From positions 27,017,826-27,081,825 of the forward strand of contig NC_063150.1 of assembly GCF_020921035.1 (NCBI RefSeq): 64,000 bases of DNA. Direction: 5' to 3'. This stretch comes from Rhodamnia argentea. Its lineage: Eukaryota; Streptophyta; Magnoliopsida; Myrtales; Myrtaceae. Position numbers and translations under genes: made by a program. Shown piece by piece: positions 44,885 through 57,678 of the stretch; the first letter of the stretch is position 1; each line of letters starts with the position of its first letter. The notes under the pieces were generated by a model. It ran no database searches. It saw nothing but the letters and a program-made list of their open reading frames with translations, and was not told the DNA's origin.

Positions 44885-46148
44885 GGGGTCAGCTCATCCA
44901 TCAGCCTTGGACTATGCTAAACTCACATCATCCGCTTTAGCTCTATCTATCCGCGGTTGTTCGGCCATGCCGCAGACATTAGATTTTCCCAGTCTCTTAG
45001 TTGAAGCTGTGATCGACGATGCTTCTTGATAGCTTAGGTCTGAATAAGTCTTTAAACTTTTTCATTTGAACTATGAAACGTAAAATTCGGAACACTCTCT
45101 TAAAAATGAAAGGAAAAAAAAATACTTTTTCTTAGCTTGGGAGATGACCGACGATTTTTTTCAGTCCCTTGTCCATTGTTAAACTCAATACCGCAAAAGA
45201 AAAAGAGAATAATTCCTCTCATGAGGGCATTTAGGTAATTTTGGCTGTAGGAAAAGACAAATGCGACTGGTACGAGAGGGAGGAGCAGAGGAACGGACGG
45301 GGGTCGTGATCACTGGTTACGGATGGAGGCCCTCAGCTCTGTTTACCATTTAAAATCAATACCAGAAAAAGGGCAGGAAAAAAGAAGTCCTCGCCGTGAG
45401 GGCATTTGGGTATTTTGGCAGCAGCAAAAGACAGAATGCAATTGATAAGGAAAGAGAAGAGCAGAGGAAAAGGATGGGTGCGCACGATTACGGCGGTGGA
45501 TGCAGTGCGAGCTGTCAGTCGTCGTTGGTTAGATCAGAGAGTGATGATATTACTAAATGATACTTCCTTAAAATTTAATTCGGCGTATAATATAATGACC
45601 GAATTTAAATTTATTCAATATAATCTCTTAACTATTTACGCATTATCAATTTAGTTAATATTAAGCATTTTTATGTAGTTCATGAATTACATTGAACATG
45701 TATCAAAAGTCCCGACATCATTATATTGAGCATATTAAACATTATGGTAAAGTACATTCTGACTTTTTTTTGTCAAATCCAAAGTTCCTAAATCTCTACC
45801 AACACTTCAAATATTGATTTACATAAATACTCAAGCAAGATTATTCCAAATAGAAGGATGGATTTCCAGCCCAAGTCGGGATTGAAATTGTCATATTATT
45901 CCAAACTTGCATGGATGGCAATTTCATAGAATCGGACAGCGCAAAAAAAGAACAAATTGAAGGTGGTTTTCCCCAAAATGGGCCCGACCGGAAGGAAGTG
46001 ACAGTACAATTATGCACGGGCAAAGAAGCAAGCGGGCCTCGCGCAGAGTCATCCCTGCAATCTGCGATAAGTCTTGAGTGCGAAGTAGCCGCACAAATTT
46101 GACCAATAAAAAGTATAAGACCTAAAGAGAAGAATTGCAATTGCGTCG
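44885..46148 (+). repeat. Duplicated intergenic stretch, no gene
   Basis: 44885-45310 matches 1010-1440. At about 45325 it jumps to the match of 2170-2990, skipping the TNL leader copy A. This join is a deletion or recombination relative to the left array. Confidence 0.6.
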
Positions 46149-46290
46149 TGATGGTGCAGAGAAAAGAGAGGAGTTGGGTTCGTGGCGAAAAACCTGCATT
46201 TGTCAACTTCGACAGGCTGCAGTGATGTTGCCATTAATCATGTTTATTGACCAATTGTAGCAAATTCGATTCTCTGCATGTTTAGTCAAT
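46149..46290 (+). repeat. TNL leader copy D (orphan)
   Basis: 'gatggtgcagagaaaagagaggagttggg', 'aaaaacctgcatttgtcaac' and 'gacaggctgcagtgatg' are present, closest to copy B at 2992. No TIR exon follows. Confidence 0.6.
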
Positions 46291-46615
46291 TCTGGTTAGG
46301 TGACACTGTCTTTAGGAGCCCCTGTTAAGAAGCCTTTTTTTAGGGGCAAGGCGTCTAGCTGTGCAAGCAGAGGCTAGCGGCCGACCAGCATCACTGGATT
46401 AGATCAGCACCCCACCAGTTCCCACCCTATATTTTTCATCCCGGGTAGGAGGGATTACCCTCTCCTCTCAAACGTTAGAAAGAAATGCCCAACGATGTCG
46501 ATCTAGGACTGTCCAAATATGCATAAGGTGTTGAAAAGCATGGAAGAACCCGTCCATATTGTTGCACAAATGAACCTTAGTTCATTCCTCAGGTGTTAAA
46601 CAAAGTGCATTTGTG
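46290..46615. other. Insert of unknown type, partly shared with 49830-49960
   Basis: 'atgcccaacgatgt.....ctaggactgtccaaatatgc' and 'gttgcaca.atgaaccttagttcatt' recur at 49830-49960 in the same relation to TNL leaders. It might be a fragment of a retroelement LTR. No coding frame. Confidence 0.4.
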
Positions 46616-46711
46616 AAAAAAAAAAGAAAAAAAGAAGAAGAACGGAACATTTTTGCGGATCTTGCAAGAAATTTTTTTTTGTTTAATCTCCTTGGCTTGG
46701 TTGCCCCACCA

Positions 46712-47455
46712 TGTGCTTCCTCTTCCATGTTGTTGTCCTGTCCTTATCAAGTATCAATCGGTTCGTGCAATCAACATCTGTACCGACTCGAAATCTGAAG
46801 GTCTAGTCTGGCTGGTGTTGGCGCATTCACATCGCTCATGCACTTGCCGGCAACTTTGAGGAGGTCTGCTCATCCATCCGTCACCGGGATTATCTCGCTT
46901 CTACATCTCTAAAACTTGCTCAAGTCAAGTCTTCCAGGAATTGGACCAAAAAAAAAAAAAAAGTCTTCCAGGAAAAAACAAAAAACTAAACTTTGATAAT
47001 TTGTCTATAGTCACTTTGGACTATGCCAAACTCACATCACATCCACGTTAGCTCTATTTATCCGCGGTTGTTCATGTATGCTGCCAAATTAGAAATTGTG
47101 TGAGCTTGGATTTGAGTAAGTTCCTAAATTGCTTCTTCTAAACTATGAGACATAAAATTTGGAGCACTCCCTTAAAATGAAGGAAAGAGAAAAAAAAACT
47201 TTTTGTTAACTTGAGGGATGACCGATGATTTTTTTTTTGCAGCCCTATTTATCGTTGAACTCAATACCGAAGGAGAAAAATAGACTAACTCTTCTCATGA
47301 GGGCATTTGGGTAATTTTCTCGTAGCAAAAGACAAATGCGACTTGAGGGATGACCGATGATGTTGTCCGTCCGGGCTCACGTATATCAGTGGATGAGATG
47401 GACCCGACTGATAATTCACCTAATCTGTCGGTGCATGTAAACTTAATCACACAAT
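46712..47455 (+). repeat. TNL-upstream repeat U and following flank
   Basis: 46712-46930 is a full U copy, and 47010-47440 a shortened match to 1040-1560. Non-coding. Confidence 0.55.
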
Positions 47456-47850
47456 AATTAAAATAATTGATATACCATGCAATTTTTCAAATCGGTACGT
47501 TAAATATAAATTTATTTAAAAATTAAATTTTTATTACAAAAAAAATTAAATTAATGTATTTGTTATAAATTTATTTTAAATTAATTTTTGTTATGAAAAA
47601 TCCCATGTCATTTTCTCTCCTTTACTTGTGATGGTGCAGAGAAAAGAAAAAGGCTTGGTTGGGAAGGGCCCTACTGTGTCTTTTTTGATGCGTTAAAAAA
47701 CCTGCATTTGTCAACTTTTCACAGGCTGCAATGAATCAAATCGTTCTTATTTGACCAACTCGGGCAATCACAACACTTGCCCATTCATTTCTCCTTGAGA
47801 TCTGAAACTGCCTTGGCTTCCTGTACTATTTATACATGTTTAATCTAGTC
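47455..47850 (+). repeat. Fold-back remnant followed by TNL leader copy E
   Basis: 47455-47615 is the counterpart of the fold-back remnant at 1575-1745. 47628-47850 corresponds to leader copy A ('gaagggccctactgtgtctttt', 'ttgagatctgaaactgcc'). The order is the same as in the left array, showing a duplicated unit. Confidence 0.6.
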
Positions 47851-47859
47851 AAATGAGCT

Positions 47860-48890
47860 AGTGTAGAGCTCGTAACCTATGTCCATGGAAGTCGCGACGG
47901 ACGGTGGTCGCCGAGTCGAGGCTCGACTCAGTTTTTTTTTTTTTGGGGTCAAACGACTCAGTTCATTCGCTCGAACTTTTGAACATCAGAGAGAGGCCCT
48001 CAGCCCTGTTTACCATTTAAAATCAATGCCAAAAAAAGGGGGGGAAAGAGTCCTTGCCATGAGGGCATTTGGGTATTTTGGCAGCAGCAAAAGACAGAAT
48101 TCAATCGTTAGCGAAGAGAGGAGCAGAGGAAAAGGATGAGTCGTAGGTGATTTTGGTGGATAGAGTGCGCGCTATCAGCCGTTGGTGGTTAGACGAGGGG
48201 TGATGATATCACTAAATGATACCTAAAATTTAATTCGGGGTATAATGTAATCGTCGAATTCTCAATTTATCCAATATAATCTCTGAACTATTTACACATT
48301 ATCAATTTAGTTAATATTGAATATTTTCATGTAGTTCATGAATTACATTAAATACGTATCAAAAGTCTAGACATCATTATATTGAACAAATTAATAGTTT
48401 ACGGATCACATTAAATATTGTGGTAAAGTACATTCTGATTTTTTTTTCCAAATCCAAAGTTCCTAATTCTCTCTCCCAATACTCAAATATTGATTTACAT
48501 AAATAGTTAAACATGATTATTCCAAATTAAAAGGATGGATTTCCAGCCCACGTCGGGATTGAAATTGCCATATTATCCCAAACTTGTATTGCAATTTCAT
48601 AGAATCGGACAGCGCAAAAAACAAAAAAAAGAAACACAAACAAATGGAGGCGATTTTCCCCAAAACAGCCCCGACCGGAAGGAGGTGACAATACAATTAT
48701 GAACGGGCGAAGATGCAAGTGTGCCTCGTGTAAAGTCATCCCTGCAATCTGCAATAAGTTTGAGCGCGAAGTAGCCCCACAAATTTGACCAATAAAAAAA
48801 AAAAAAGTAGCCCGACAAAGACAGGATAATCAAAATTCAAAAATATAAGAAAGAAGGAGAAGAATTTCAATTGTGTTATGATGGTGCAGA
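47860..48890 (+). repeat. Duplicated intergenic stretch, no gene
   Basis: It matches 1990-2990 in order. Frames present here are not open in the other copies. Confidence 0.6.
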
Positions 48891-48898
48891 GAAAAGAG

Positions 48899-49568
48899 GA
48901 AAAATTCCCAAAAAAAAAAAGTTCTAACTGCCTTCATATTTTCAAATAAAAACACGAAATAGACCTTATTTTAAATAAATGCATAAAATACCATCACTGT
49001 CACAAAAAAAGGATCTAAAATACATATTATTTTAAATAAGGACTCGAAGTGACTATATTAATATCAAAAAGAGGACTTGAGTTACTTTACTGAGGGGTAT
49101 TTTGATAATTTACTATGTTATTTTATTTTTTCCTTTTTCTATTTTTAGGATATTTAAAAAATTGAAAAAAAAAAGAAAGAACACAAGGCTGTCGGGGTCG
49201 TCGGTGCCTCGACGAGGGCCGGTGATCCCGCCGACCTGTAGGCCCTCACCGAGGCTCCAGCGACCCCGACGGCCATGAGCGGGGGAGGTCAGTCCTCTCG
49301 CCTTTGTTCTTTCTTTCCTTTTTTTTTACTTTCTATTTTTCTTTTTTTAATTTGATTTAACAAAAAAATTAAATTTATATTTTTACAAAAATATCCTTGA
49401 TCGGCCGGAAAATTTGGCCGTTCGGCTAGGTCAAGTCCTTGTTTGAAATAACCATAGCCACTTCGGACCCTTTTTTTTAGATAATAACGACACTTTATGT
49501 TTTCATTTGAAATAAAATCTATCTCATATTTTTATTTGAAAAAATAAAAGCACTTGAAATTTTCCCGG
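48899..49568. mobile_element. 670-bp inverted-repeat element splitting a TNL leader copy
   Basis: GAAAAGAG stands directly on both sides (48891-48898 and 49569-49576). The split leader 'gatggtgcagagaaaagag' resumes as 'gaaaagagaagagttgggttgg'. The arms are loosely inverted ('ttttcaaataaaaacacgaaatagacc' against 'tgttttcatttgaaataaaatctat'). The GC-rich core folds back on itself (GTCGGGGTCG against CGACCCCGAC). There is no coding frame. An 8-bp target site would fit hAT or a similar DNA transposon family. Confidence 0.8.
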
Positions 49569-49690
49569 GAAAAGAGAAGAGTTGGGTTGGAAAGGGCCCA
49601 ATCTCCTGTCGAAAAACCTGCATTTGTTGACTTTGACAGGCTGCAATAAATCATTCTTATGTGACCAATTCATCGGCATCTTTGAAAACT
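49569..49690 (+). repeat. TNL leader copy F, distal part
   Basis: This continues the leader begun at 48880 after the 670-bp insertion: 'aaagggccca', 'gaaaaacctgcatttgttgac', 'caataaatcattcttatgtgacc'. No TIR exon follows. 49690-50050 has no gene. Confidence 0.65.
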
Positions 49691-50058
49691 TCATCTGGAA
49701 GAGGAAACTTCATGACATTCTGTAGGAATCAAGTCTTTTCTTAATCAAAGTCTATGAGCTTGGAGCCTTCTGCTAATGATTTTCTGAAGACTTAAGACTT
49801 TATGCCATGTGAACAAACGCTAGAAAGGAATGCCCAACGATGTTAATCTAGGACTGTCCAAATATGCACTAGGTGTTGAAAAGCATGGAAGAATCTGTCC
49901 ATATTGTTGCACAGATGAACCTTAGTTCATTCATTAGGTGTCAAACAAAGTGCATTAGTCAACTTTGACGGGTCGGAGTGATGTTGCAATTAATCATTTT
50001 TATTGACCAATTGTAGCAAATTCGACTTTCAGCATGTTTGGCCAATTCTGGCTTCTAA

Positions 50059-51163
50059 GGGTTTGTAAGGTAATTTCTGTTCCTCTGATTATGTTCCCGA
50101 AACAAAAAAAAAAATCAGAAATATATTTGATAACGCATTTGATTATGATTATGATTATGCTCCCGAAAATACTTTTGAACAAAATATAAGAAACAAAAAA
50201 AAATTATTTCTTTAAAAAAAGGACGCATTTTAGAATAACAAGATAACGGTAGTCTTCTCTCACTTTTGCTGGGCACCAACGAGGTGTGGCCTAGGTCAAC
50301 TCGACCTAGTTTGGATAATTTTTAATAAAAAATTTAAAACATTAATAAAAATAAATTAAAAAATGATTAAAAAATTCATAAATGGAAAATTCATAAAAAT
50401 TCTAAAAAATTGGAAAACATAAAAAAAAATATCCCAAAAAATTCTCAAAAATGGGTCATTTCAACTGGTCATTGTGATGATTTTGCCTTCCGATTTCCCC
50501 CAAAATACGATTTTTTCTCTCATGGGAAAATCGTTCCAAAAATTTCCAAAAAATTATCAAAAAATAAGAAATGAGTCCATTTAACTGGCCAATCCTTTTT
50601 TTTTTTTTTGTGATTTTGCCTTTCAATTTTTCCTAAACTTTACATGATTTGTTGCTAAAGTACCGTGCTACATTAGTGATCATCTGCATAGTATCCAAGG
50701 ATAAAACTAATTCACCTATGTGGAAAAGATGGATTTTATTCATTCTAAGCAATAAAAGATAATCAAAGACACATCTTTCATCCTTGGTATATGCATAGCC
50801 TCATAAGAAGTCTGGGAAAACAACAATTTTAGTGTATTATCCTTCCAAAGAATAAATCCGAACCATCCCTATTTTGGCCAAAAATATGTCATGGTGTAAG
50901 AGGGTTACAATTGTGGAATCTAAGGAATGTCATCAAATATAATTATGTAATTACTCGATTTAAATGATAAATTGGGAAGATAAATTATTTTTCGGTATAG
51001 AAATTTTGTGCATTTACCAATCGGGTTCTGTTCCACGAAAAGAAATTTTATGTTGTTGACAAACACGTTTTGATTCTCTAAAATTTATCAAGGAATAGAA
51101 TCAAAAAAATTGATTCTAATTAGAATAACATTTTTGGAAAAAAAACACATTATCAAACAGGCC
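50059..51163. mobile_element. 1.1-kb AT-rich insertion with imperfect terminal inverted repeats
   Basis: It lies where the left array has the 452-bp element: 'ccaattctggcttctaag' before and 'ctaagtttaatgacgtgcgatgtg' after, with CTAAG on both sides. The right end, reversed, is GGGCCTGTTTGATAATG; the left end is GGGTTTGTAAGGTAATT. There is no coding frame. It is composite and borders are uncertain. Confidence 0.5.
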
Positions 51164-51169
51164 CTAAGT

Positions 51170-52020
51170 TTAATGACGTGCGATGTGTGCCTTGTTTCAT
51201 TAAAATTTGATGCGTTTTAGCTGAACCTTTTCTTGGGTTTTGCTTATTGAAGTAAGACACCTTAAATCACACTAATAAAGAAGCGTGGATTGATCTTAAT
51301 TCAAACCGCATTTTTCCGGTACATATCCTTATTCATTAACTCTCGCTACAAGGGCTAATTCATCCATGACCAAATTGTTTTATCTAGGGAATTCATTTCA
51401 TCTAGGCTTGCAGTTTCTAATTTCGTCATGTCGGGACATAGTTTGTTTCAACACAATCTTTTAATTCCTTTTTCCTTTTATCTCAGGCAGAAATTAGGCG
51501 AGAAGGCGAGTCCACAAACAGATTTGCCCAAAAGGATTTCAATAAGTTCGAGACAGGCTTATCTCGCTAGTAACAGGCTACTTGATCGGTGTCGAGCGAC
51601 ATGTGGATGTGATCATGGAAACAATAGGCACTTTGACAAGTGAAACATGGATGGTTGGATTCCGTGAGATGGGTGGCATTGAAAAGACGGCTATTGCCAA
51701 AACCATCTACATTCTTTCGTATGATTATGAGGATTGTCGCTTTTATTCGAAAACATTCGAGAAACTTCAAAACTTGGGCTTTGAGTACTTGTGAAAGCAA
51801 GCTGGAGTCCGAAGCCTTCCTTATTGATAAAGAAAATGTCAGCAATAACTTAATTGCCGGGCAAATCCCTAGTGAATTACCAACACTAGTAGATATTTAC
51901 CTATGTGTCGATGAAGTAAGAAATTACCAAATCTTCCAAGATTTTATCACTGTCATAAGTAAATTACTGGCAATATTAAGAACTTATCAACAGTCCAATG
52001 AAGTCATAAATTACTAAATA
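51170..52020 (+). pseudogene. Second copy of the decayed NB-ARC fragment
   Basis: It is colinear with 3610-4446. The frame at 51582 onward reads 'ERHVDVIMETIGTLTSETW', then EMGGIEKTA in place of the P-loop GMGGIGKTT, then 'IAKTIYILSYDYEDCRF'. The Gly-to-Glu change before the P-loop lysine is shared with the 4-kb copy, so the fragment was already dead when duplicated. This copy keeps the TSETW stretch missing at 4 kb. A stop at 51792-51794 ends the frame. Confidence 0.8.
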
Positions 52021-52379
52021 AATTGTAAAATAATTTGAAAGCATTATAATTGAATGATCATGATACTCCTGAAAAATAGAAATGATTGATAAAAGTCAGA
52101 ACAATATTACCATTTTTGTTCAAAATTTAGTAACATCCCAATGAAATAGTAAATTAGCAACTCCTCCCCGAATTTACCAATGTAGTAGGAAAATTTCTAT
52201 CACCATTGATAATTTGATGATTTGCTTCGAATATGACAACAGCAAAATAGAAGATCCAATTGACGATGTTTGTAGAATCCCACTAGTTTATTTACCCGGT
52301 AATTGTATTTTTTTTTTTTTATCAAAAAATTAATTGAAGGATAAATTTATTATAAATATACCGATTTTTTGTGATATTA

Positions 52380-54480
52380 AATCTCCCTTGTTCGAAGGTG
52401 ATTTAGTCAAAATAAAAAAAAAATGAAGAAAGTGACAGTACTTTAATTATGAACCTTTTCTGACCCAAAAAAACAAATATGAATCTTTATACTTGTGCGT
52501 TTCTTAAAGAAACTTTCTTTTGACTAAAATGTTGGGGACAGCACAAAGGGCACGCGAAAGTACTGGTGGCCCTTCTTTTCCACGTTAGGATGTCCCATCT
52601 TCTTTTTCCTTTGCTTTATTGCTTTGTACCTTTTCCACTACCACTTTTGCTTTTAACAAGATCTTTCCTCGGGATTCTCTGGGGCAATTTCGCCGTGAAC
52701 GACGGTTGTGGTCTGCCAATAAATGGCTTCAAGCTAACAATTATGGATTTCTTTTCCAATTTTGTTCGAGAAGATGTGCACTTTTACACGGTCTCCATCA
52801 TTTGAAGTTTGACAAATAAGTATAGGTTATATTAATTGATATGATCAAACCTTAATTTAGAATTTAGCAAGTAAATATACAAATCTATGAACCTAGATAT
52901 TATAAAAGCGTGAAAATTTGAATATTTTTCTTTTTCTTTATAAAAAAAGAGATTAATACCACAAAAAATCCTAAACTACCTATGATAAATTTACTCCAAA
53001 CTATTTTTTATCATAAAAACTTTAAATTGATACACTTGTGAGAAATTTATCTAAACTGATACACTTATGACAAATTTACCCTCCGTTAGTCTTTGTTAAA
53101 TTTAACAGTCAAATTGCTAAGTTAGATAGCATGTGGCAGCTCATAAGTGTACCGATTTAGGTTTTTTATCCTCTGTTTATCACAGTTATATCAATTTGAG
53201 ATTTCATAGTATTAACCCAATTTGACGAATGGTAAATTTATCACAGGTATTCCAGTTTGAAATTTTTCACGGTCAAAAAATTAGTTTAGGATAAAATTGC
53301 TACAAGTGTACCAGTTTAGGATTTTTTATGGTCAAAAAATAGTTTAAGATAAATTTATAATAAATGTACTAGTTTGAGATTTTTCACAATCAAAAAATAA
53401 TTTGAGATAAATTTATCATAAATATATAAATTTGGGGTTTTCATCGTATTAATACTTAAAAAAAAATCATTTTTGGAAGAAGTGAAACTTTTCCGGATAG
53501 CATTAGCCTAATGTTCTAGAGAATCTTGAACTTTCCGCTTGCTGCTAAAATTGTCCTAAACATTCGATGTTATCACGAAGAATATAAGCTTTCAGTTAAT
53601 ATTATGTGATGAAATCTTAATTTTCTTTAAAAATCTCATGACATTTTAACTTTTTCAAGTTAGTTTAGATATTACAGAAGGATGTCGATAAGGTAGATTT
53701 GACAAATAATTTTAATAGATCGATTCAGAATGTCTGACCTATGACAGCACTTGTCCTTTTTCTTTCATTTCTTTTTATTGTTTCTTGGATGACTCTAAGC
53801 GCGTGAATACTGATCCTGGACAATGACTTATCAATTTATATATGGCATTTGCATTATTGGTGCGATTATGGTTGGCAATTGCTTCAATTAGATAAATCAA
53901 ACCATTAAAAAAAGACTTACTTAGATAATAAGGTCTTCTAAGGGCCTGTTTGGTAACGGTGAAAAGATTTAAACTCAGAATCTCGTTCTCTAATACCATA
54001 TAATCTTTTAAGATCTTAAACTTATAGATGAATACGCTGGTTAGTATATATATATTCTTTAATAAGATGCATTTTTTAGTTCTTTAATATTTCTATGGTG
54101 TTAGACCAAAAATGAAAATTATGTGGTGAAAGAACAAAGGTCTTGATAGCGGGACCCACATCAATACAAAAGGTCTTAAGCCTTAATAGATGCATCGATT
54201 TTTTTTTTCGGTTCCTTAATGTTTCTGTGGTGGAGGAGCAAAGGTCTTGATAGTGGGCCCCGCATCAATCCGAAAGGCCTTTTTTTTTTTCCTTTGAAAG
54301 AGTAGGAGTTAGGCAGTGGATTCCACCTAGTTTCCTTTATTTTATTTTTTACCGGAGCTTTCGAGGTAAATGGAGGAAAGCTCAATTTCAATTCGAATGG
54401 AAGAAGTCTGATTCCAAAATATCTGCAACGAGACTTTTGGACTTTTGATCACCAAAACAAAAGTTCACTGGAGTATCATA
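52380..54480 (+). repeat. 2-kb intergenic block, copy 3 of 3
   Basis: It follows the NB-ARC relic exactly as in copy 1 and carries the fold-back element (about 52950-53455) as in copy 2. No gene. Confidence 0.7.
52950..53455. mobile_element. Fold-back element inside block copy 3
   Basis: It has the same site, ends and monomer order as 41543-42055, with point differences only. It was copied with the block rather than inserted independently. Confidence 0.75.
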
Positions 54481-54484
54481 AAAG

Positions 54485-55200
54485 CTAAAGGATGGGTGCG
54501 CGTGATTACGGCGGTGGATGCAGTGCGAGCGGTCAGCCGTCGTCGGTTAGATGAGAAGAGTGATGATATAACTAAATGATACTTACTTAAAATTTAATTC
54601 GGGATATAATGTAATCGCCGAATTTCAAATTGATTCGATATAATTTCTAAACTATTTACGCATTATCAATTTAGTCAATATTGAAAACTTTTTATGTAGT
54701 ACATGAATTGCATTGAACGTGTATCAAAAGTCATGACGTCATTATATTGAGCACATCAAACATTATGGTCAAGTACATTCTGGCTTTTTTTTTTTTTTAA
54801 ATCCAAAGTTCCTAAATCTCTACCGACACTTCAAATATCGATTTACATAAATACTTAAACAAGATTATTCCAAATAGAAGGATGGATTTCCAGCCCACGT
54901 CGGGATTGAAATTGCCATATTATTCCAAACTTGCATGGATGGCAATTTCATAGAATCGGACTGCGCAAAAAAAGAACAAATTGAAGGCGGTTTTCCCCGA
55001 AACGGGCCCGACTGGAAGGAAGTGACGGTACAATTATGCACGGCCAAAGAAGCAAGCGTGCCTCGTGCAGAGTCATCCCTGCAATCTGGGATAAGTCTGA
55101 GTGCGAAGTAGCCGCGCAAATTTGACCAATAAAGAGTATAAGAATTGCAACTGCGTTATGATGGTGCAGAGAAAAGAGAGGAGTTGGGTTCGTGCCGAAA
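54485..55200 (+). repeat. Duplicated intergenic stretch ending in TNL leader copy G
   Basis: 54490-55160 matches 2310-2990 and 45475-46148. 55160-55200 keeps only the first 40 bp of the TNL leader before sequence shared with 6955 ('tgctcaagtcaagtctt'). Non-coding. Confidence 0.55.
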
Positions 55201-55305
55201 ATTTGCTCAAGTCAAGTCTTACAGGAAAAAACCAAAAAAAAAAAAAGGAATGGAACGTTTTTGCGGATCTAGCAAGATGTTTTCTTTTTAATCTGCTCAG
55301 TTGCC

Positions 55306-55530
55306 CCACCATGTGCTTCCTCTTCCGCGTTGTTGTCCTGTCCTTATCAAGTATCAATCGGTTCGTGCAATCAACATCTGTACCGAATCGAAATCTGAAG
55401 GTCCAGTCTGGCCGGTGTTGGCGCATTCACATCGCTCATGCACTTGTCGGCAACTTTGAGGAGGTCTGCTCATCCATCCATCACCGGGATTATCTCGCTT
55501 CTACATCTCTAAAATTTGCTCGAGTCAAGT
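55306..55530 (+). repeat. TNL-upstream repeat U, full copy
   Basis: It resembles 46712-46930 and 6717-6930, and is followed by 55540-55690, which matches 6960-7090. Confidence 0.6.
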
Positions 55531-55840
55531 CTTCCAGGAAAAAACAAAAAAATTAAACTTTGACCGCTAGAGTCGTCTTCTATGACTTCATCACTTTTTT
55601 CCTTTCCGCGCGGAGCTCGGGGACCTATTATGTCCATAGGAGTTGCGATCGGCGGAGCTCGCTGGCCTCGCACGGCCACAATGAACTTTCCGCCCAGTCT
55701 CCTCCTCCTCCTCCTGCATTACTAATTAATCTCTTTAACAACATAACATAATATCCCTGGATACTTCGGAACCATGCATCTTCTGCTATTTTCCCCTTTT
55801 TTTTATAGAAAATATTTACTTACGGTACTATCAAAGACAG

Positions 55841-56320
55841 CACAATACCATGAAAAATCGCAAACTGGCACATCTCGTGAAAAAATTTATCCAAAATCAT
55901 TTTTTTTATCACAAAAAATCTCAAAATGGTATACCTAAGACAAATTTACCATAAACGATTTTTTTTATCATAAAAAAATCCTAAATTGGTATAGCCGTAA
56001 AAAATTTACCCCAAATTAATTTTTTTATCACGAAAAATCTCGAATTGATACACATGTGACAAATTTACCCGACGTTAAACTGAGTTACTATAATAAAAAA
56101 TCCCAAAATGATACATTTGTGACAAACAAAGGGTAAAAACCCTAGAATGGTACACCCACGAACTGCCACGTAACATCAAACTTAACAATTTGATGAAGGG
56201 TAAATTCATCACAGATGTATTGGTTTGAGATAAATTTATTATATGTACACTAATTTGAAATTTTTTATGATAAAAAAAATAATTTAAGATAAATTTATCA
56301 TAAATATATTAATTAATCTT
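55841..56320. mobile_element. Fold-back element, independent insertion
   Basis: It starts 'caataccatgaaaaatcgcaaactggcaca' and carries opposed monomers. It interrupts the flank that is continuous at 7090-7150 in the TNL-1 array, so it is younger than that duplication. A G tract, (G)14, lies at about 56382-56396. From 56400 to 56830 comes duplicated flank matching 7110-7490. Confidence 0.6.
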
Positions 56321-56829
56321 AATTACATTGGAGGTTCGAATTTCTCTTCACATGAGGTGTGAGGGAGGGAGAGGAGAGGCCGGGGGGGGGGGGGGGTGCA
56401 TTCAATGAGGGGTGTAGAAAGTAAATGGGCCGCGGCACGACTCAGTTAATTCGCTCGGATTTTTTTTTCTTTTTAAGCAACGGAGAGGGGCCTTCAGCTC
56501 CTTTCATCGTTAAACTCAATGCCGAAAGAGAAAAAGATAAATAATTCCAACTCTCACGAGGGCATTTGGGTAATTTCGGCCATAGCTAAAGACAAATGCG
56601 ACCGATTGGTGAGGGAGGAGCAGAGGAAAGAACAGGGGTCATGGTCACGGATGGAAGGCGCGTGCTGTCACGTGTCTGTCGGTGGTCACATGGCCATAGG
56701 GGAGCGGTGATATCCTGTGTCTGGGCTCATGTATACAGATGAATGGGGTGGGACCCGACGAACAATTCACCCCAAATCGGTGCATGTGAACTCAATCACA
56801 TCTGACAAAAAAAAAAAAAAACTCAATCA

Positions 56830-57330
56830 CATGATAATTAATACGTTAATATATCATGAAAAATCTCAAATTAATACATTAATGATAAATTTATTTCAAA
56901 TTAATTTTTTGATCTTGAAAAATTTTAAAATGATACGTTTGTGTCAAATTTATTGTAAATTAATTTTTAAACACCAAAAACTCCAAATTAACACGGTTGT
57001 TACAAAATTTCCCTGCCTTATTGTACGTTAAATTGCGGATCCTAAATTGGTACACTCGTAACAAACATAAGATGAAAACTCCAAAACTAGTACGTCTGTC
57101 AACTTCTACATGTCATTCTATTCAGCAATTTAACAGTAAAATTTCGGATAAAATAATGAATAGTGAATTTGTTACAAATATGCTAATTTAGGATTTTACA
57201 TGATTAAAAAAATTTATCACGAATACATTAGTTTGAGATATTTTATGATTAAAAAATTAATTTAGAATAAATTTATTTATCAGTTCAGGATTTTTCATTA
57301 TATTAACTTTAATTAAAATTCCTATAATAC
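56830..57330. mobile_element. Fold-back element upstream of TNL-2
   Basis: This is the counterpart of 7490-7985 at the same distance from the TNL leader. Monomers are in both orientations. Confidence 0.65.
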
Positions 57331-57678
57331 AAAAAGAACGAGCAAGAAAAGAATTTCAGTTGCGTTACGATGGTGCAGAGAAAAGAGGAGAATGGGGTTG
57401 GGAAGGGCCCCACTCTGTCTTTTTGATGGGTTGAAAAACCTGCATTTTGCCAAACTTCGACAGGCTGCAATAAATCTTTCTTTCTTATTTGACCAATTCG
57501 AGCAAACTGGCCCTCGACTCTCTGCATTTTTAGCCAATCCTCGTTTCCAAGTTTAGTGACCTACAGAGAGATCTCCATTTGTTAGTTTCGGCTTCCAAAC
57601 TTTTCCATCACTCGCTCCCACTGCTTTTGCTGCTATCCTGTTCAATTTCTTTCTTGAAGGGGAGATCAAGTGAGATCA
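57331..57678 (+). promoter_or_regulatory. TNL-2 proximal promoter and leader
   Basis: It starts after TATAATACAAAAAG (about 57324) and matches 7990-8338 of TNL-1. In this leader the upstream ATG used by TNL-1 does not exist, and the corresponding frame meets TGA at 57671-57673. This supports translation from 57679. Confidence 0.45.
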
